A stretch of DNA of 9,576 nucleotides from Treponema sp. (GCA_021442965.1 JABUUX010000078.1:1-9576); one strand, 5' to 3'; shown: positions 1 through 6,434, numbered from the stretch's first letter. Translations and numbers: made by a program. Notes: generated by a model from the letters alone, not told the origin.

Positions 1-504
1 AATATAAACTGCCATATTTATTTTTACCGGATTAGCAAAGAAAGGAAGCCAGAAATAAACTATTCCATCATCAGAAGAGGATTTTGAACAATAATACAAA
101 ACAAAAGAAGTACCAACAGCGATTATAAGATCCAACAAAGCTTTTCTGTATTCGCCCCAACTTTTAGTACTTCTGTCATCAAAGAATCCTGTAAGCATTG
201 TAATCCAAGTAATTCCAACAATAATCATTTGGTAAATGTTCATAGGAATAAAAAGAAAGCAGATAATTACAAAAAAAGTAATAAAAATGGATCCTGTACC
301 GGTTGGTTTTCCTTTAGCCTGCTCAGCATTTACTGTAAATTCACGACCACGGTCATGAGGCATAAATTTGTAAAAAGCAGGAATAAGAAAACGGCTGGCA
401 AAAAAACCCAGATAAACGACAAAAGCAATAAGAACAGCATTGGAAGTTAAAAGACGGGCAGGTCCCCAAAACTGCTGGATATAATTTCCCAAATAGTAAA
501 GCAT
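1..504 (-). CDS. mraY: MraY-type phospho-N-acetylmuramoyl-pentapeptide transferase, N-terminal 168 residues (runs off left edge)
   Basis: This gene is read on the minus strand from ATG 504-502 and is open to base 1. The family moves phospho-MurNAc-pentapeptide from UDP onto undecaprenyl phosphate, making lipid I at the cytoplasmic membrane. The visible part has hydrophobic segments at about residues 20-42, 70-108 and 122-140. It carries a GKPTGTGS block at 65-72, matching the family's G-T-P-T-M-G-G region, and an F-F-D-D-R-S block at 107-112, matching the conserved V-D-D metal/substrate aspartates. A W-G-E-Y-R-K stretch at 116-121 leads into the next helix. The start is supported by AAAGGA (511-516, minus strand) six bases upstream. 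The gene lies 21 bases after the stop of the PurH-like gene, so the two are probably cotranscribed. The sequence diverges from proteobacterial MraY. A related polyprenyl-phosphate sugar-1-phosphate transferase (WecA type) is possible but less likely given the GKPTG block. The missing C-terminal half would decide. Confidence 0.78.
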   Translation of the reverse strand, partial: MLYYLGNYIQQFWGPARLLTSNAVLIAFVVYLGFFASRFLIPAFYKFMPHDRGREFTVNAEQAKGKPTGTGSIFITFFVIICFLFIPMNIYQMIIVGITWITMLTGFFDDRSTKSWGEYRKALLDLIIAVGTSFVLYYCSKSSSDDGIVYFWLPFFANPVKINMAVYI

Positions 505-525
505 AAAAAATCCTTTTTAGTAAAA

Positions 526-2145
526 TCAATAAGTGTAGTGTGTCATTCCTGTGAAAACCATAGCAACATTATGTTCATCACAATAGTTAATGAATTCCTG
601 ATCCTGAGGGTTTCCACCTGTTTGAAGAATTGCAGAAACACCGCGTTCAATCATTTCAATAACAGCTTCTGTTAGACCAATAGAAGTATCACAAACTAAA
701 ACATCTGCTATTTTATTATCGTCAGTTGGATGAGATTTGAAAACTTGTTTTGCTTCATAACAAACATTTTCCAAAGATTTAGAACGGGATGTAAAACCCG
801 CTCCAACCCCAACAACTGAATTGTCTTTAATTAGAACAGAAGCATAAGAAGAAGCTGTAGAAGCAATAAGAGTTCCTAATGCAATTTGGTCAACTTGTTT
901 TTGATTAGGGCGATTTTTAGTAGGGATAACCCATTTTTCGTAAAGATTTTTATCTGGAGTAAATGAAATAACTCCACCATCAATAATGGTACCTCCCATA
1001 CTTTTAGAAGCAGGAAGATTTGCAATAATAAGTCTGGTTTCGGGAATATGTGAAAGAATATCTTTGGCTTCTTCTGTAAAACCAGGTGCAATAATTCCTT
1101 CCAAGTTGTAGTTAAGCATTTCGCGGGCAGAATCAGCATCGATTACTGCACTGCAGGCAAGAGATGCTTTATTATTGGAATCTGGATCTGGGCTTACAGT
1201 TTTTTTGAAAGAATCCAAAACGTTGGAATCCAAGGCAGCTCCAACAACTTTTTTGTATTTTACTAAAACAGAAAAAACAGTTCCTTTAATAGGAGTAAAT
1301 TGGGTTGTATAAGGATATCCTTCTGAAGTTAAACTTTTAACAGAGGTTTGATTTTTAAGATTATCATAAAGTGCGCTTACCTGATCCCACGCAAAAGAGG
1401 TATCAATAGAACATTTAAATGTCAGTTCTTTTCCTTGAATTTTTTTAAAACCTGAAAGTGAACCTTCATCCCCTCCTAACTGATAAACAACAGCTTCTTG
1501 CTGAGGATTTAAAGCGTGATGAAGTTCCAGCTTTTTTTTATAAGGAAGTGTAAGATAATTTAAAAATGAAGATGTATTGAAAGGATTGTTTTTTAGAATA
1601 GCAATAGCGTTAGCCGCATCATAAGCAGAAACTAAATTTAACGCTTTTCCTGTAAGATATGTTCTAAATGCAGGTTGAATATCTTCAGTGCGAATTTCTA
1701 TAAGGGCTTCTTTATAATCTTTAGGATCTGTCAAAATAAGTACGTTAGGATAATTTGTACAACAGTTTCTAATGAGAGATGCTGTAAAAGAATATAAAGA
1801 AGACGAAGGAACCCCAGATTTTAGTATTGGATTAAAATGAGCAACAATAGGGTCAAAATTAAGGCAAACAATAAAAAAATTATTTTCATCATCAGAGTTT
1901 TCGAAAGGAGAGGTTGAATCAATAATTCTTGTCTGCAGTATTTTTTGCATTAAAGCAGAACAATCATGAATAGGATGCGAAGAAAGATTGAATGCTGATT
2001 CAGTTTTAAATGGGATATTATTTTCTTTAAATAGTTCAGCAGTTTTACCATTTGAAAAAATGGACCAACCAGATTTTATAAGGAACTGAGCAAAATCAAT
2101 AATTCCAGTATTATCTTCACAAACTAATAATGCTTTTTTAATCAT
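526..2145 (-). CDS. PurH-like protein (IMP cyclohydrolase/AICAR transformylase fold) with catalytic motifs lost
   Basis: The protein is 539 residues from ATG 2145, close to the ~530 usual for bifunctional PurH, which performs the last two steps of IMP synthesis. The N-terminal MGS-like region is recognisable (A-L-L-V-C-E-D-N-T-G at 5-14; T-D-P-K-D-Y at 139-144), as is the C-terminal transformylase region (V-G-V-G-A-G at 445-450; F-T-G near the end). Key motifs are altered. The cyclohydrolase G-R-V-K-T-L-H-P reads A-F-N-L-S-S-H-P, and R-A-A-A-K-N reads R-N-C-C-T-N. The transformylase L-R-Y-G-E-N-P-H-Q reads L-H-H-A-L-N-P-Q-Q, K-H-x-N-P-C-G reads K-Y-K-K-V-V-G (296-302), S-D-A-F-F-P-F reads C-D-T-S-I-G-L (485-491), and the terminal R-H-F-x-H reads T-H-Y-T-Y. 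The frame is intact, so this looks like a retained pseudoenzyme or a repurposed paralogue rather than decay. The ATG at 2175 adds ten residues, but M-I-K-K-A-L-L aligns with the family start. mraY follows 21 bases downstream. Confidence 0.8.
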   Translation of the reverse strand: MIKKALLVCEDNTGIIDFAQFLIKSGWSIFSNGKTAELFKENNIPFKTESAFNLSSHPIHDCSALMQKILQTRIIDSTSPFENSDDENNFFIVCLNFDPIVAHFNPILKSGVPSSSLYSFTASLIRNCCTNYPNVLILTDPKDYKEALIEIRTEDIQPAFRTYLTGKALNLVSAYDAANAIAILKNNPFNTSSFLNYLTLPYKKKLELHHALNPQQEAVVYQLGGDEGSLSGFKKIQGKELTFKCSIDTSFAWDQVSALYDNLKNQTSVKSLTSEGYPYTTQFTPIKGTVFSVLVKYKKVVGAALDSNVLDSFKKTVSPDPDSNNKASLACSAVIDADSAREMLNYNLEGIIAPGFTEEAKDILSHIPETRLIIANLPASKSMGGTIIDGGVISFTPDKNLYEKWVIPTKNRPNQKQVDQIALGTLIASTASSYASVLIKDNSVVGVGAGFTSRSKSLENVCYEAKQVFKSHPTDDNKIADVLVCDTSIGLTEAVIEMIERGVSAILQTGGNPQDQEFINYCDEHNVAMVFTGMTHYTY

Positions 2146-2153
2146 AATTATAG

Positions 2154-2182
2154 ATTTTAACGTAAAAAAAAGCATACTTCAA
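2154..2182 (-). promoter_or_regulatory. Predicted sigma-70-type promoter for the PurH-like/mraY operon
   Basis: On the minus strand TTGAAG (2177-2182) is followed by a 17-base spacer and TAAAAT (2154-2159), 4/6 and 5/6 matches to the housekeeping consensus. Transcription would begin about seven bases past the -10 box, at or next to the ATG at 2145. No Shine-Dalgarno sequence precedes that ATG, so the transcript may be leaderless or nearly so. A start at ATG 2175 would lie inside this promoter, which favours the shorter protein. This is a prediction from sequence only. Confidence 0.5.
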
Positions 2183-2206
2183 TGAAATGACCCTATATGA
2201 TAAAAT
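2178..2206 (+). promoter_or_regulatory. Weak candidate promoter for aroA
   Basis: A TAAAAT hexamer (2201-2206) sits 17 bases after TTCAAT (2178-2183), and an overlapping TATGAT lies at 2196-2201. The -35 match is poor. The region is the only space between the divergent PurH-like gene and aroA, so a promoter must lie here or inside the neighbouring gene. It overlaps the opposing promoter, so the two directions could compete. Confidence 0.3.
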
Positions 2207-2215
2207 CGGGTAGGT

Positions 2216-3550
2216 ATGAAAATTATTTCACAAAAAGCAAAACTGTCAGGTCATATAACAGTACCAGGATCAAAAAGTCATACAATAAGAGCTTTAATTC
2301 TTGCATCAATGGCAGAAGGGGTTTCACAAATTAAAAATCCACTACCCAGTAATGATTGTCTTTCTACAGCAAAAGCGATGAATCAAATTGGGGCAAAATG
2401 TAAATTTCCCACAGAAAATTCTAATCTTGTATGGACGGTGGAAGGTGCTGGAAAAAATCTTAAAATCCCGAAAGAAGGAATAATTGATGTTGGAAATTCA
2501 GGTTCTTTGATGTATTTTCTTTCACCAATTCTTTCAACATTAAAAGGAAAAGTGACTTATACAGGTGATGAATCAATTTGTTCCAGACCTGTAGGACATC
2601 TTTTAGATGCCTTAAATCAGTTGGGAGGAAAAGCAACAAGTGGTGAAAGAAATAAACCTCCATTTACGGTGGAAGGACCAATTTGTACAGACAAAATGCT
2701 AAAAACAGAAGGTAAACTTTCACAGTATATTTCCGGAATAATGATGGCTGCATTACGAATGAATGGGAAAATAGAAATGGAATTGTTTACACCCCAAGAA
2801 ACTCCATATCTTACAATGACAAAAATGTGGATAGATAAAGTAACAGGAGAGCCGGATAAAGTACAGATTTCAAAAGATTATAAAAAAATTTCTGTAACAG
2901 GACCTGCTTACTATAAAGGATTTGAAACTGTAATTCCTTCAGATTGGGAAGGTGTTGCATTTCCTCTTATTGCAGCCTTAATTTCGGAAAGTGAGATTAT
3001 TATTGATAATGTTGATACAGGAGAAAGCCAGGGAGACAAGGCAATTGTAGATGTTTTAAAATCCGTGGGAGCTGAAATAAATTATGATCAATCCGCTCTG
3101 ATTGTTAAAGGCGGAAAAAAACTGAATACAAAAAACTTGAAAAATGAAAAGCTTGTGGTTGATATGTCGTCTTTTCCTGATGCAATTTGTGCACTAAGTG
3201 TGATGGCGTGTTTCATTGATGGTGTAGTAGAACTTAAAAACATTGAAATCTGTCGAAAAAAAGAAACTGATCGTGTAAAAGCAATGTGCAGTGAACTTTC
3301 TAAACTAGGAGCAAAAGTAGAAGATGCGGGTAATTCAATGTTTATATACGGTAATGAAAGTTGTTTGCATGGAGGGAAGGTAGAAAGTTTTAAAGACCAT
3401 AGAATAGTAATGAGTCTTGCATGTTTGGGTTTGGGACTTAAAGAAGGTGAAGAAATAGAAGTGTCAGATGCAGAATGGTGTAGTGTTACTTTTCCAAATT
3501 TTGTAATTGCAATGAACGGAATTAATGCCGGATTTAAAACTATTGACTAA
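2216..3550 (+). CDS. aroA: 3-phosphoshikimate 1-carboxyvinyltransferase (EPSP synthase)
   Basis: The 444-residue cytoplasmic enzyme of the shikimate pathway joins PEP to shikimate 3-phosphate. Its length fits the ~430-residue family. Seen in order are P-G-S-K-S-H-T-I-R (17-25, with the Lys, Ser and Arg that bind substrates), G-N-S-G-S (93-97), R-P-V-G-H-L (124-129), L-S-Q-Y (168-171), the catalytic Asp in F-P-D-A (Asp322), K-E-T-D-R (349-353) and K-D-H-R (393-396). Unusual positions are Tyr100 where the family signature has Arg after G-x-x-M, S-D-W-E-G (242-246) where most have a D-x-S-S-A type block, and Glu419 aligned with the E. coli Lys411 position (variable in other classes). Position 96 is Gly, so the classical G96A resistance change is absent. 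The ATG at 2216 is the natural family start, although only GGG and TAGG, poorly spaced, precede it. It diverges from the PurH-like gene and ends at a hairpin terminator. Confidence 0.92.
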   Translation: MKIISQKAKLSGHITVPGSKSHTIRALILASMAEGVSQIKNPLPSNDCLSTAKAMNQIGAKCKFPTENSNLVWTVEGAGKNLKIPKEGIIDVGNSGSLMYFLSPILSTLKGKVTYTGDESICSRPVGHLLDALNQLGGKATSGERNKPPFTVEGPICTDKMLKTEGKLSQYISGIMMAALRMNGKIEMELFTPQETPYLTMTKMWIDKVTGEPDKVQISKDYKKISVTGPAYYKGFETVIPSDWEGVAFPLIAALISESEIIIDNVDTGESQGDKAIVDVLKSVGAEINYDQSALIVKGGKKLNTKNLKNEKLVVDMSSFPDAICALSVMACFIDGVVELKNIEICRKKETDRVKAMCSELSKLGAKVEDAGNSMFIYGNESCLHGGKVESFKDHRIVMSLACLGLGLKEGEEIEVSDAEWCSVTFPNFVIAMNGINAGFKTID

Positions 3551-3565
3551 GTTTTTGTATAAAGT

Positions 3566-3610
3566 AAAAAAAAAGGGGATGTCCAAAATATAACGGACAT
3601 CCCCTTTTTT
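3566..3610. terminator. Bidirectional intrinsic terminator between aroA and the substrate-binding protein gene
   Basis: A perfect 16-bp inverted repeat (3569-3584 paired with 3595-3610) has a 10-base loop. The inner ten pairs form a GGGGATGTCC/GGACATCCCC stem and the outer six are A-T pairs. The plus strand ends in six T, and the minus-strand reading ends in nine T (complement of the A run 3566-3574). It lies 15 bases after the aroA stop and 25 bases beyond the convergent gene's stop, so it can serve both transcripts. Confidence 0.9.
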
Positions 3611-3635
3611 ATGATTCAGACCTGTTGGTCATGAA

Positions 3636-4772
3636 TTACGGATTAACTGTAGTTTTATAAACTGTTTTAAGTTTTCCACTGTCATCTTTAACAAGTTCAA
3701 CCATTACAGCAGATTTGATAGGATTACGTTTTTCATCAAATGTAAGGTTTCCTGTTACATAAGAGCCGTTTGCAGCTTCAAGAGCGTCGCGAACAGCAGC
3801 AACATCTGTTGAAGATCCTGCTTTTTCAATTGCATCTTTCAAAAGGTAAACAGAATCGTATCCAAGAGCAGCAAAAGAGTTTGGTTCTGTTCCATATTTA
3901 GCTTTGAAGTTTGTAACATATTTAACTACAGCTGGATCTGTAGAGTCAGCAGCATAGTGGTTAGAATAGAAACCGTTAAGAACTTCGTCAGAGGCGTTTT
4001 CTGTAAGTCCATCCCATCCGTCTGCACCAACGATTGGTGTGTTTATGCCCTGAGCGCGAAGTTGTTTTGCAATAAGAGCAACTGTTCCATAATAGTCTGG
4101 AAGATAAACAACGTCAGGATTTGCATTTTTAATTTTTGTAAGCTGAGCGTTGAAGTCTTTATCGTTTGTTGCATAAGATTCTTTTGCAACGATAGAACCG
4201 CCTGCATTTTCAAAAGCAGCAATGAAGTTTTCTGTAAGACCTACAGAGTAGTCGTTTCCGATGTCATAAAGAACAGCAGCTTTAGAGCATCCAAGAGTTT
4301 CAGCAGAAAATTTTCCACCAACAGTTCCCTGGAATGGGTCAATAAAACAAGTACGGAAAATATAGTTTCCAGCATCTGTAATATCAGCTGCAGTAGCGGC
4401 TGGAGCAATTTGGATAGTTTTTAAAGCCTGTGAACGAGTTGTAATGGCTTTTGTACATCCTGAAGTAAGCGAACCGATAACAAATTTAGCTTTGTCTTTT
4501 GTTGTAAGTTTAGCAAAGGCATTTACTGTTTTGTCAGGATTTCCTTCATCATCTTCGCTAACTAATACAAAATTCTGTCCAAGAACACCACCTGCAGCAT
4601 TGATTTCTTCAATAGCAAGGTCAATACCTTTTTTGCATTCAACACCGTAAACGGCAACTGGACCAGAAAGAGGGAAAATACCACCGATTGTGATATCATT
4701 AGATTTGTTTCCGCTGCAACCAAATGTAACAAGTGCAAGGCCTGCAGCAAGAACAGCTGTAAGTTTTTTCAT
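3636..4772 (-). CDS. Branched-chain-amino-acid-type ABC transporter substrate-binding lipoprotein (LivJ family)
   Basis: The 378-residue protein belongs to the Leu/Ile/Val-binding (Peripla_BP_6) family, which captures amino acids or small amides outside the inner membrane for an ABC permease. Residues 1-18 are a signal peptide with K-K at positions 2-3, and T-F-G-C places the lipid-modified Cys at 19, a relaxed lipobox of the spirochaete kind. The mature N-terminus has the family pattern I-G-G-I-F-P-L-S-G-P (29-38), then an A-I-E-E-I-N-A-A-G-G-V-L-G block and a D-D-E-G-N-P-D-K block. A consensus Shine-Dalgarno AAGGAGA (4778-4784, minus strand) lies five bases from the ATG. Codons look less AT-rich than those of the neighbours, which suggests high expression. 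The gene is monocistronic: it diverges from 4912 and converges on aroA, with no permease or ATPase gene nearby. The ligand cannot be read from the sequence; branched-chain amino acids are a family default. Confidence 0.93.
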   Translation of the reverse strand: MKKLTAVLAAGLALVTFGCSGNKSNDITIGGIFPLSGPVAVYGVECKKGIDLAIEEINAAGGVLGQNFVLVSEDDEGNPDKTVNAFAKLTTKDKAKFVIGSLTSGCTKAITTRSQALKTIQIAPAATAADITDAGNYIFRTCFIDPFQGTVGGKFSAETLGCSKAAVLYDIGNDYSVGLTENFIAAFENAGGSIVAKESYATNDKDFNAQLTKIKNANPDVVYLPDYYGTVALIAKQLRAQGINTPIVGADGWDGLTENASDEVLNGFYSNHYAADSTDPAVVKYVTNFKAKYGTEPNSFAALGYDSVYLLKDAIEKAGSSTDVAAVRDALEAANGSYVTGNLTFDEKRNPIKSAVMVELVKDDSGKLKTVYKTTVNP

Positions 4773-4777
4773 AACAT

Positions 4778-4784
4778 TCTCCTT
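4778..4784 (-). promoter_or_regulatory. Strong Shine-Dalgarno of the substrate-binding protein gene
   Basis: AAGGAGA on the minus strand is five bases before the ATG at 4772-4770. It is the strongest ribosome binding site in the window and fixes the start. Confidence 0.85.
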
Positions 4785-4817
4785 GAATTAATGAAAGTAT
4801 TTGAATATACAAGAATT

Positions 4818-4847
4818 ACTATAATGAAAAGTGAATATTTAAGTCAA
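4818..4847 (-). promoter_or_regulatory. Predicted promoter of the substrate-binding protein gene
   Basis: On the minus strand TTGACT (4842-4847) is followed by an 18-base spacer and TATAGT (4818-4823), each a close match to the housekeeping consensus. The predicted 5' untranslated region is about 40 bases and includes the strong ribosome binding site. The -35 box is part of the proximal copy of an 11-bp direct repeat, so a protein bound to the repeats could compete with RNA polymerase. On the plus strand a perfect TATAAT (4820-4825) overlaps this -10 box but has no well-spaced -35. Confidence 0.6.
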
Positions 4848-4868
4848 ATAATAGAAAATTTAAGTCAA
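4837..4868. repeat. Two direct repeats ATTTAAGTCAA spaced 21 bases apart
   Basis: Identical 11-base copies lie at 4837-4847 and 4858-4868, a period of 21 bases or about two helical turns, so both sites face the same side of the DNA. They sit between the divergent binding-protein gene and the 4912 gene, and the proximal copy contains the likely -35 box. Either they bind a regulator or the distal copy is a remnant -35 duplication. The region is AT-rich, so chance is not excluded. Confidence 0.45.
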
Positions 4869-4911
4869 TTAAAGAAAAAACCGAAAATAAGATAAGGGGA
4901 TTATATATTTT

Positions 4912-6264
4912 ATGAAAAGGAAATCGACAATCTGGTTTGTTTTGTTTTTGTTTCCAATGTTTTTAACAGCAGAAAATAATGCTTTTGGAGTTCCGGATTC
5001 ATCTGAAATTCGTTCAGGATTAATTGAGACCTGGTTTGAAGCTTCTTTGATGACCGTAAGAGAAAATATACCTGAGATTTATTCAAACAAAGCAGGTCAG
5101 GAATTTCAGGTAAGACTTGAAGAAACAGACAGCAGTTTTAATGTTTTTGTTTCTCCACATATGACCATGAATGTTGATGTATATACAGAGAATGGGAAAT
5201 ATACTAAAAAACAGGATGTATATCCTGGAGATGCCCCTGGAAGCTGGGTTTTAATCAGAAATAAAAAAGATGGAAAACCAATACGTATCAGATATTACTT
5301 TTTAAGTAATAGTGAAGTTTATATTCAGTTTACCCCTTATAACAAAACATCGCTTTGTGATTTAGTAATTTTTGGAAATTATGCAGTAAAAGGTATTCCA
5401 ACAGGAGTCCCTTTCAGTCGCTTTTATTCTGCAAGCCTGGCAGAGGTACAGCGCATAACTAAATCGAACGTGCCATGGAATTATCTTGAGTATGACCCGA
5501 CACTTTACCACAGTGTTCATCAAATGGCAGGAGTAATTAGAGAACGACTTCCTAATATTGTTTATCATAAAGATGCCATGATAGATGAAAATGATAATCT
5601 GGTGGAATTTGGAAGTGGAAGGCCAATTAAGTTAGAAGAAGGAACAGAGAAACTTCCTTTGTCATCATCTGGATTTATAAAATGGGTTGCTGATGGTTTG
5701 GTAGAACCTGTTGCCGGAAGTAAACTAAAAAGGCTTCCTCTTTTGACACAAACTGTAGAGTATAAAGATATTGGGTATCAGGGAGTCCTTTCTCAGGAAT
5801 ATTCACTTTCTTTTGCTTTGGATTTTGTTAGAAATATAAGTTCGGCAGTTCTTTCTGTTAATACAGGAACTGTTTATAGATTTAATGAGTCAGGGGTGGA
5901 CGTTACTTTAGAGCCTTTTGTGGCCGGACTTTCTGAAAATGGAATTGTAAATCCAGTGACGTTTTCTAAAGATTCTGGATATAACATTAATGTATTAAAA
6001 TCTCTGTTTTATATTCTTGCAAACTCAGAACCAGGAGTAATCTATTTTGGTGCAATTCGCCAGACAGACAATAAAACTCCGGAAGTTAAAGTGTTTAATA
6101 ATAATGTAATCTTTATGCCTTATTTTGAAACAAACGGCAGGTTTAACTGTTATGTATTTATGAACGGAAAAGAAATGACATTGAATGACTTTCTTGATTT
6201 GTACAATAATACTTTTGTTTATCTTACAAGAGTTCGGTCAAGTGACCATTTTTATCCGCAATAA
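4912..6264 (+). CDS. Secreted protein of unknown function upstream of the ECF sigma operon
   Basis: The 450-residue protein is not assigned to a named family. It begins with a signal peptide: K-R-K at 2-4, a hydrophobic run at 7-19 and a likely cleavage after L-T-A (20). No lipobox Cys is present, so it is probably periplasmic. The N-terminal half (about 35-160) alternates short polar and aromatic strands as in a beta-rich domain. The C-terminal half has L-S-S-S-G-F-I-K-W-V (250-259) and a strand-rich tail (376-440) ending in T-F-V-Y-L-T-R-V. The first motif faintly resembles the D-C-S-G-h-h-x-W block of NlpC/P60 cysteine peptidases with Ser in place of Cys; this is only a suggestion. A Shine-Dalgarno-like AAGGGGA (4894-4900) lies 11 bases before the ATG, a rather long spacing. 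No intrinsic terminator follows, and the sigma factor gene starts 170 bases downstream on the same strand, so the two may be functionally linked. Confidence 0.75.
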   Translation: MKRKSTIWFVLFLFPMFLTAENNAFGVPDSSEIRSGLIETWFEASLMTVRENIPEIYSNKAGQEFQVRLEETDSSFNVFVSPHMTMNVDVYTENGKYTKKQDVYPGDAPGSWVLIRNKKDGKPIRIRYYFLSNSEVYIQFTPYNKTSLCDLVIFGNYAVKGIPTGVPFSRFYSASLAEVQRITKSNVPWNYLEYDPTLYHSVHQMAGVIRERLPNIVYHKDAMIDENDNLVEFGSGRPIKLEEGTEKLPLSSSGFIKWVADGLVEPVAGSKLKRLPLLTQTVEYKDIGYQGVLSQEYSLSFALDFVRNISSAVLSVNTGTVYRFNESGVDVTLEPFVAGLSENGIVNPVTFSKDSGYNINVLKSLFYILANSEPGVIYFGAIRQTDNKTPEVKVFNNNVIFMPYFETNGRFNCYVFMNGKEMTLNDFLDLYNNTFVYLTRVRSSDHFYPQ

Positions 6265-6434
6265 AAATACACAAAATTAAGGAAAATTTTCATAAACTTT
6301 ATTTGAAAGGATTTATGAGTTCTGAATTGTAAAAAACAAAGGAAAGTTTAAAGAATTGAAGTAAACCTTAAAGATAATGTAAAATTAAACAATTAAAAAA
6401 TTTTAAGAAAAATTGTAACTAATAGGATAATATT
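6265..6434 (+). promoter_or_regulatory. Intergenic region with predicted promoter of the sigma/anti-sigma operon
   Basis: This 170-base, very AT-rich gap has one good housekeeping-type promoter: TTGAAG (6356-6361), an 18-base spacer and TAAAAT (6380-6385), giving a leader of roughly 40 bases. The hexamers are the same as in the predicted PurH-like operon promoter. I see no clear ECF-type promoter (an AAC-containing -35 box with a CGTC-like -10 box), so autoregulation by the encoded sigma factor is not evident. A 10-bp palindrome GAAAATTTTC lies at 6282-6291, and no G+C-rich hairpin terminator ends the upstream gene. Confidence 0.45.
6424..6428 (+). promoter_or_regulatory. Ribosome binding site supporting a TTG start
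   Basis: AGGAT lies six bases before TTG 6435. The first in-frame ATG would be at residue 32, inside sigma region 2, so the TTG start with this site is the better choice. Confidence 0.6.

Noticed and set aside
229..450. 73-codon plus-strand reading frame
   Set aside because: It lies antisense to the mraY-like gene, has a low-complexity Lys/Asn-rich translation and no ribosome binding site.
2146..2175. Ten-residue N-terminal extension of the PurH-like protein from ATG 2175
   Set aside because: It has no ribosome binding site, would lie within the predicted promoter, and the family N-terminus aligns with the ATG at 2145.
3957..4424. 155-codon plus-strand reading frame
   Set aside because: It is antisense to the LivJ-like gene, whose family motifs are clear. 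The translation is Ser/Cys/Asn-rich with no recognisable domain.
6282..6291. Palindrome GAAAATTTTC after the 4912 gene as terminator or operator
   Set aside because: It has no G+C stem to form a stable hairpin and is common in AT-rich DNA.
6315..6332. Five-codon reading frame (M-S-S-E-L) with a GAAAGG site before the sigma gene
   Set aside because: It lies upstream of the likely promoter, is too short to judge, and is expected by chance in AT-rich sequence. No leader-peptide or attenuator structure is visible.
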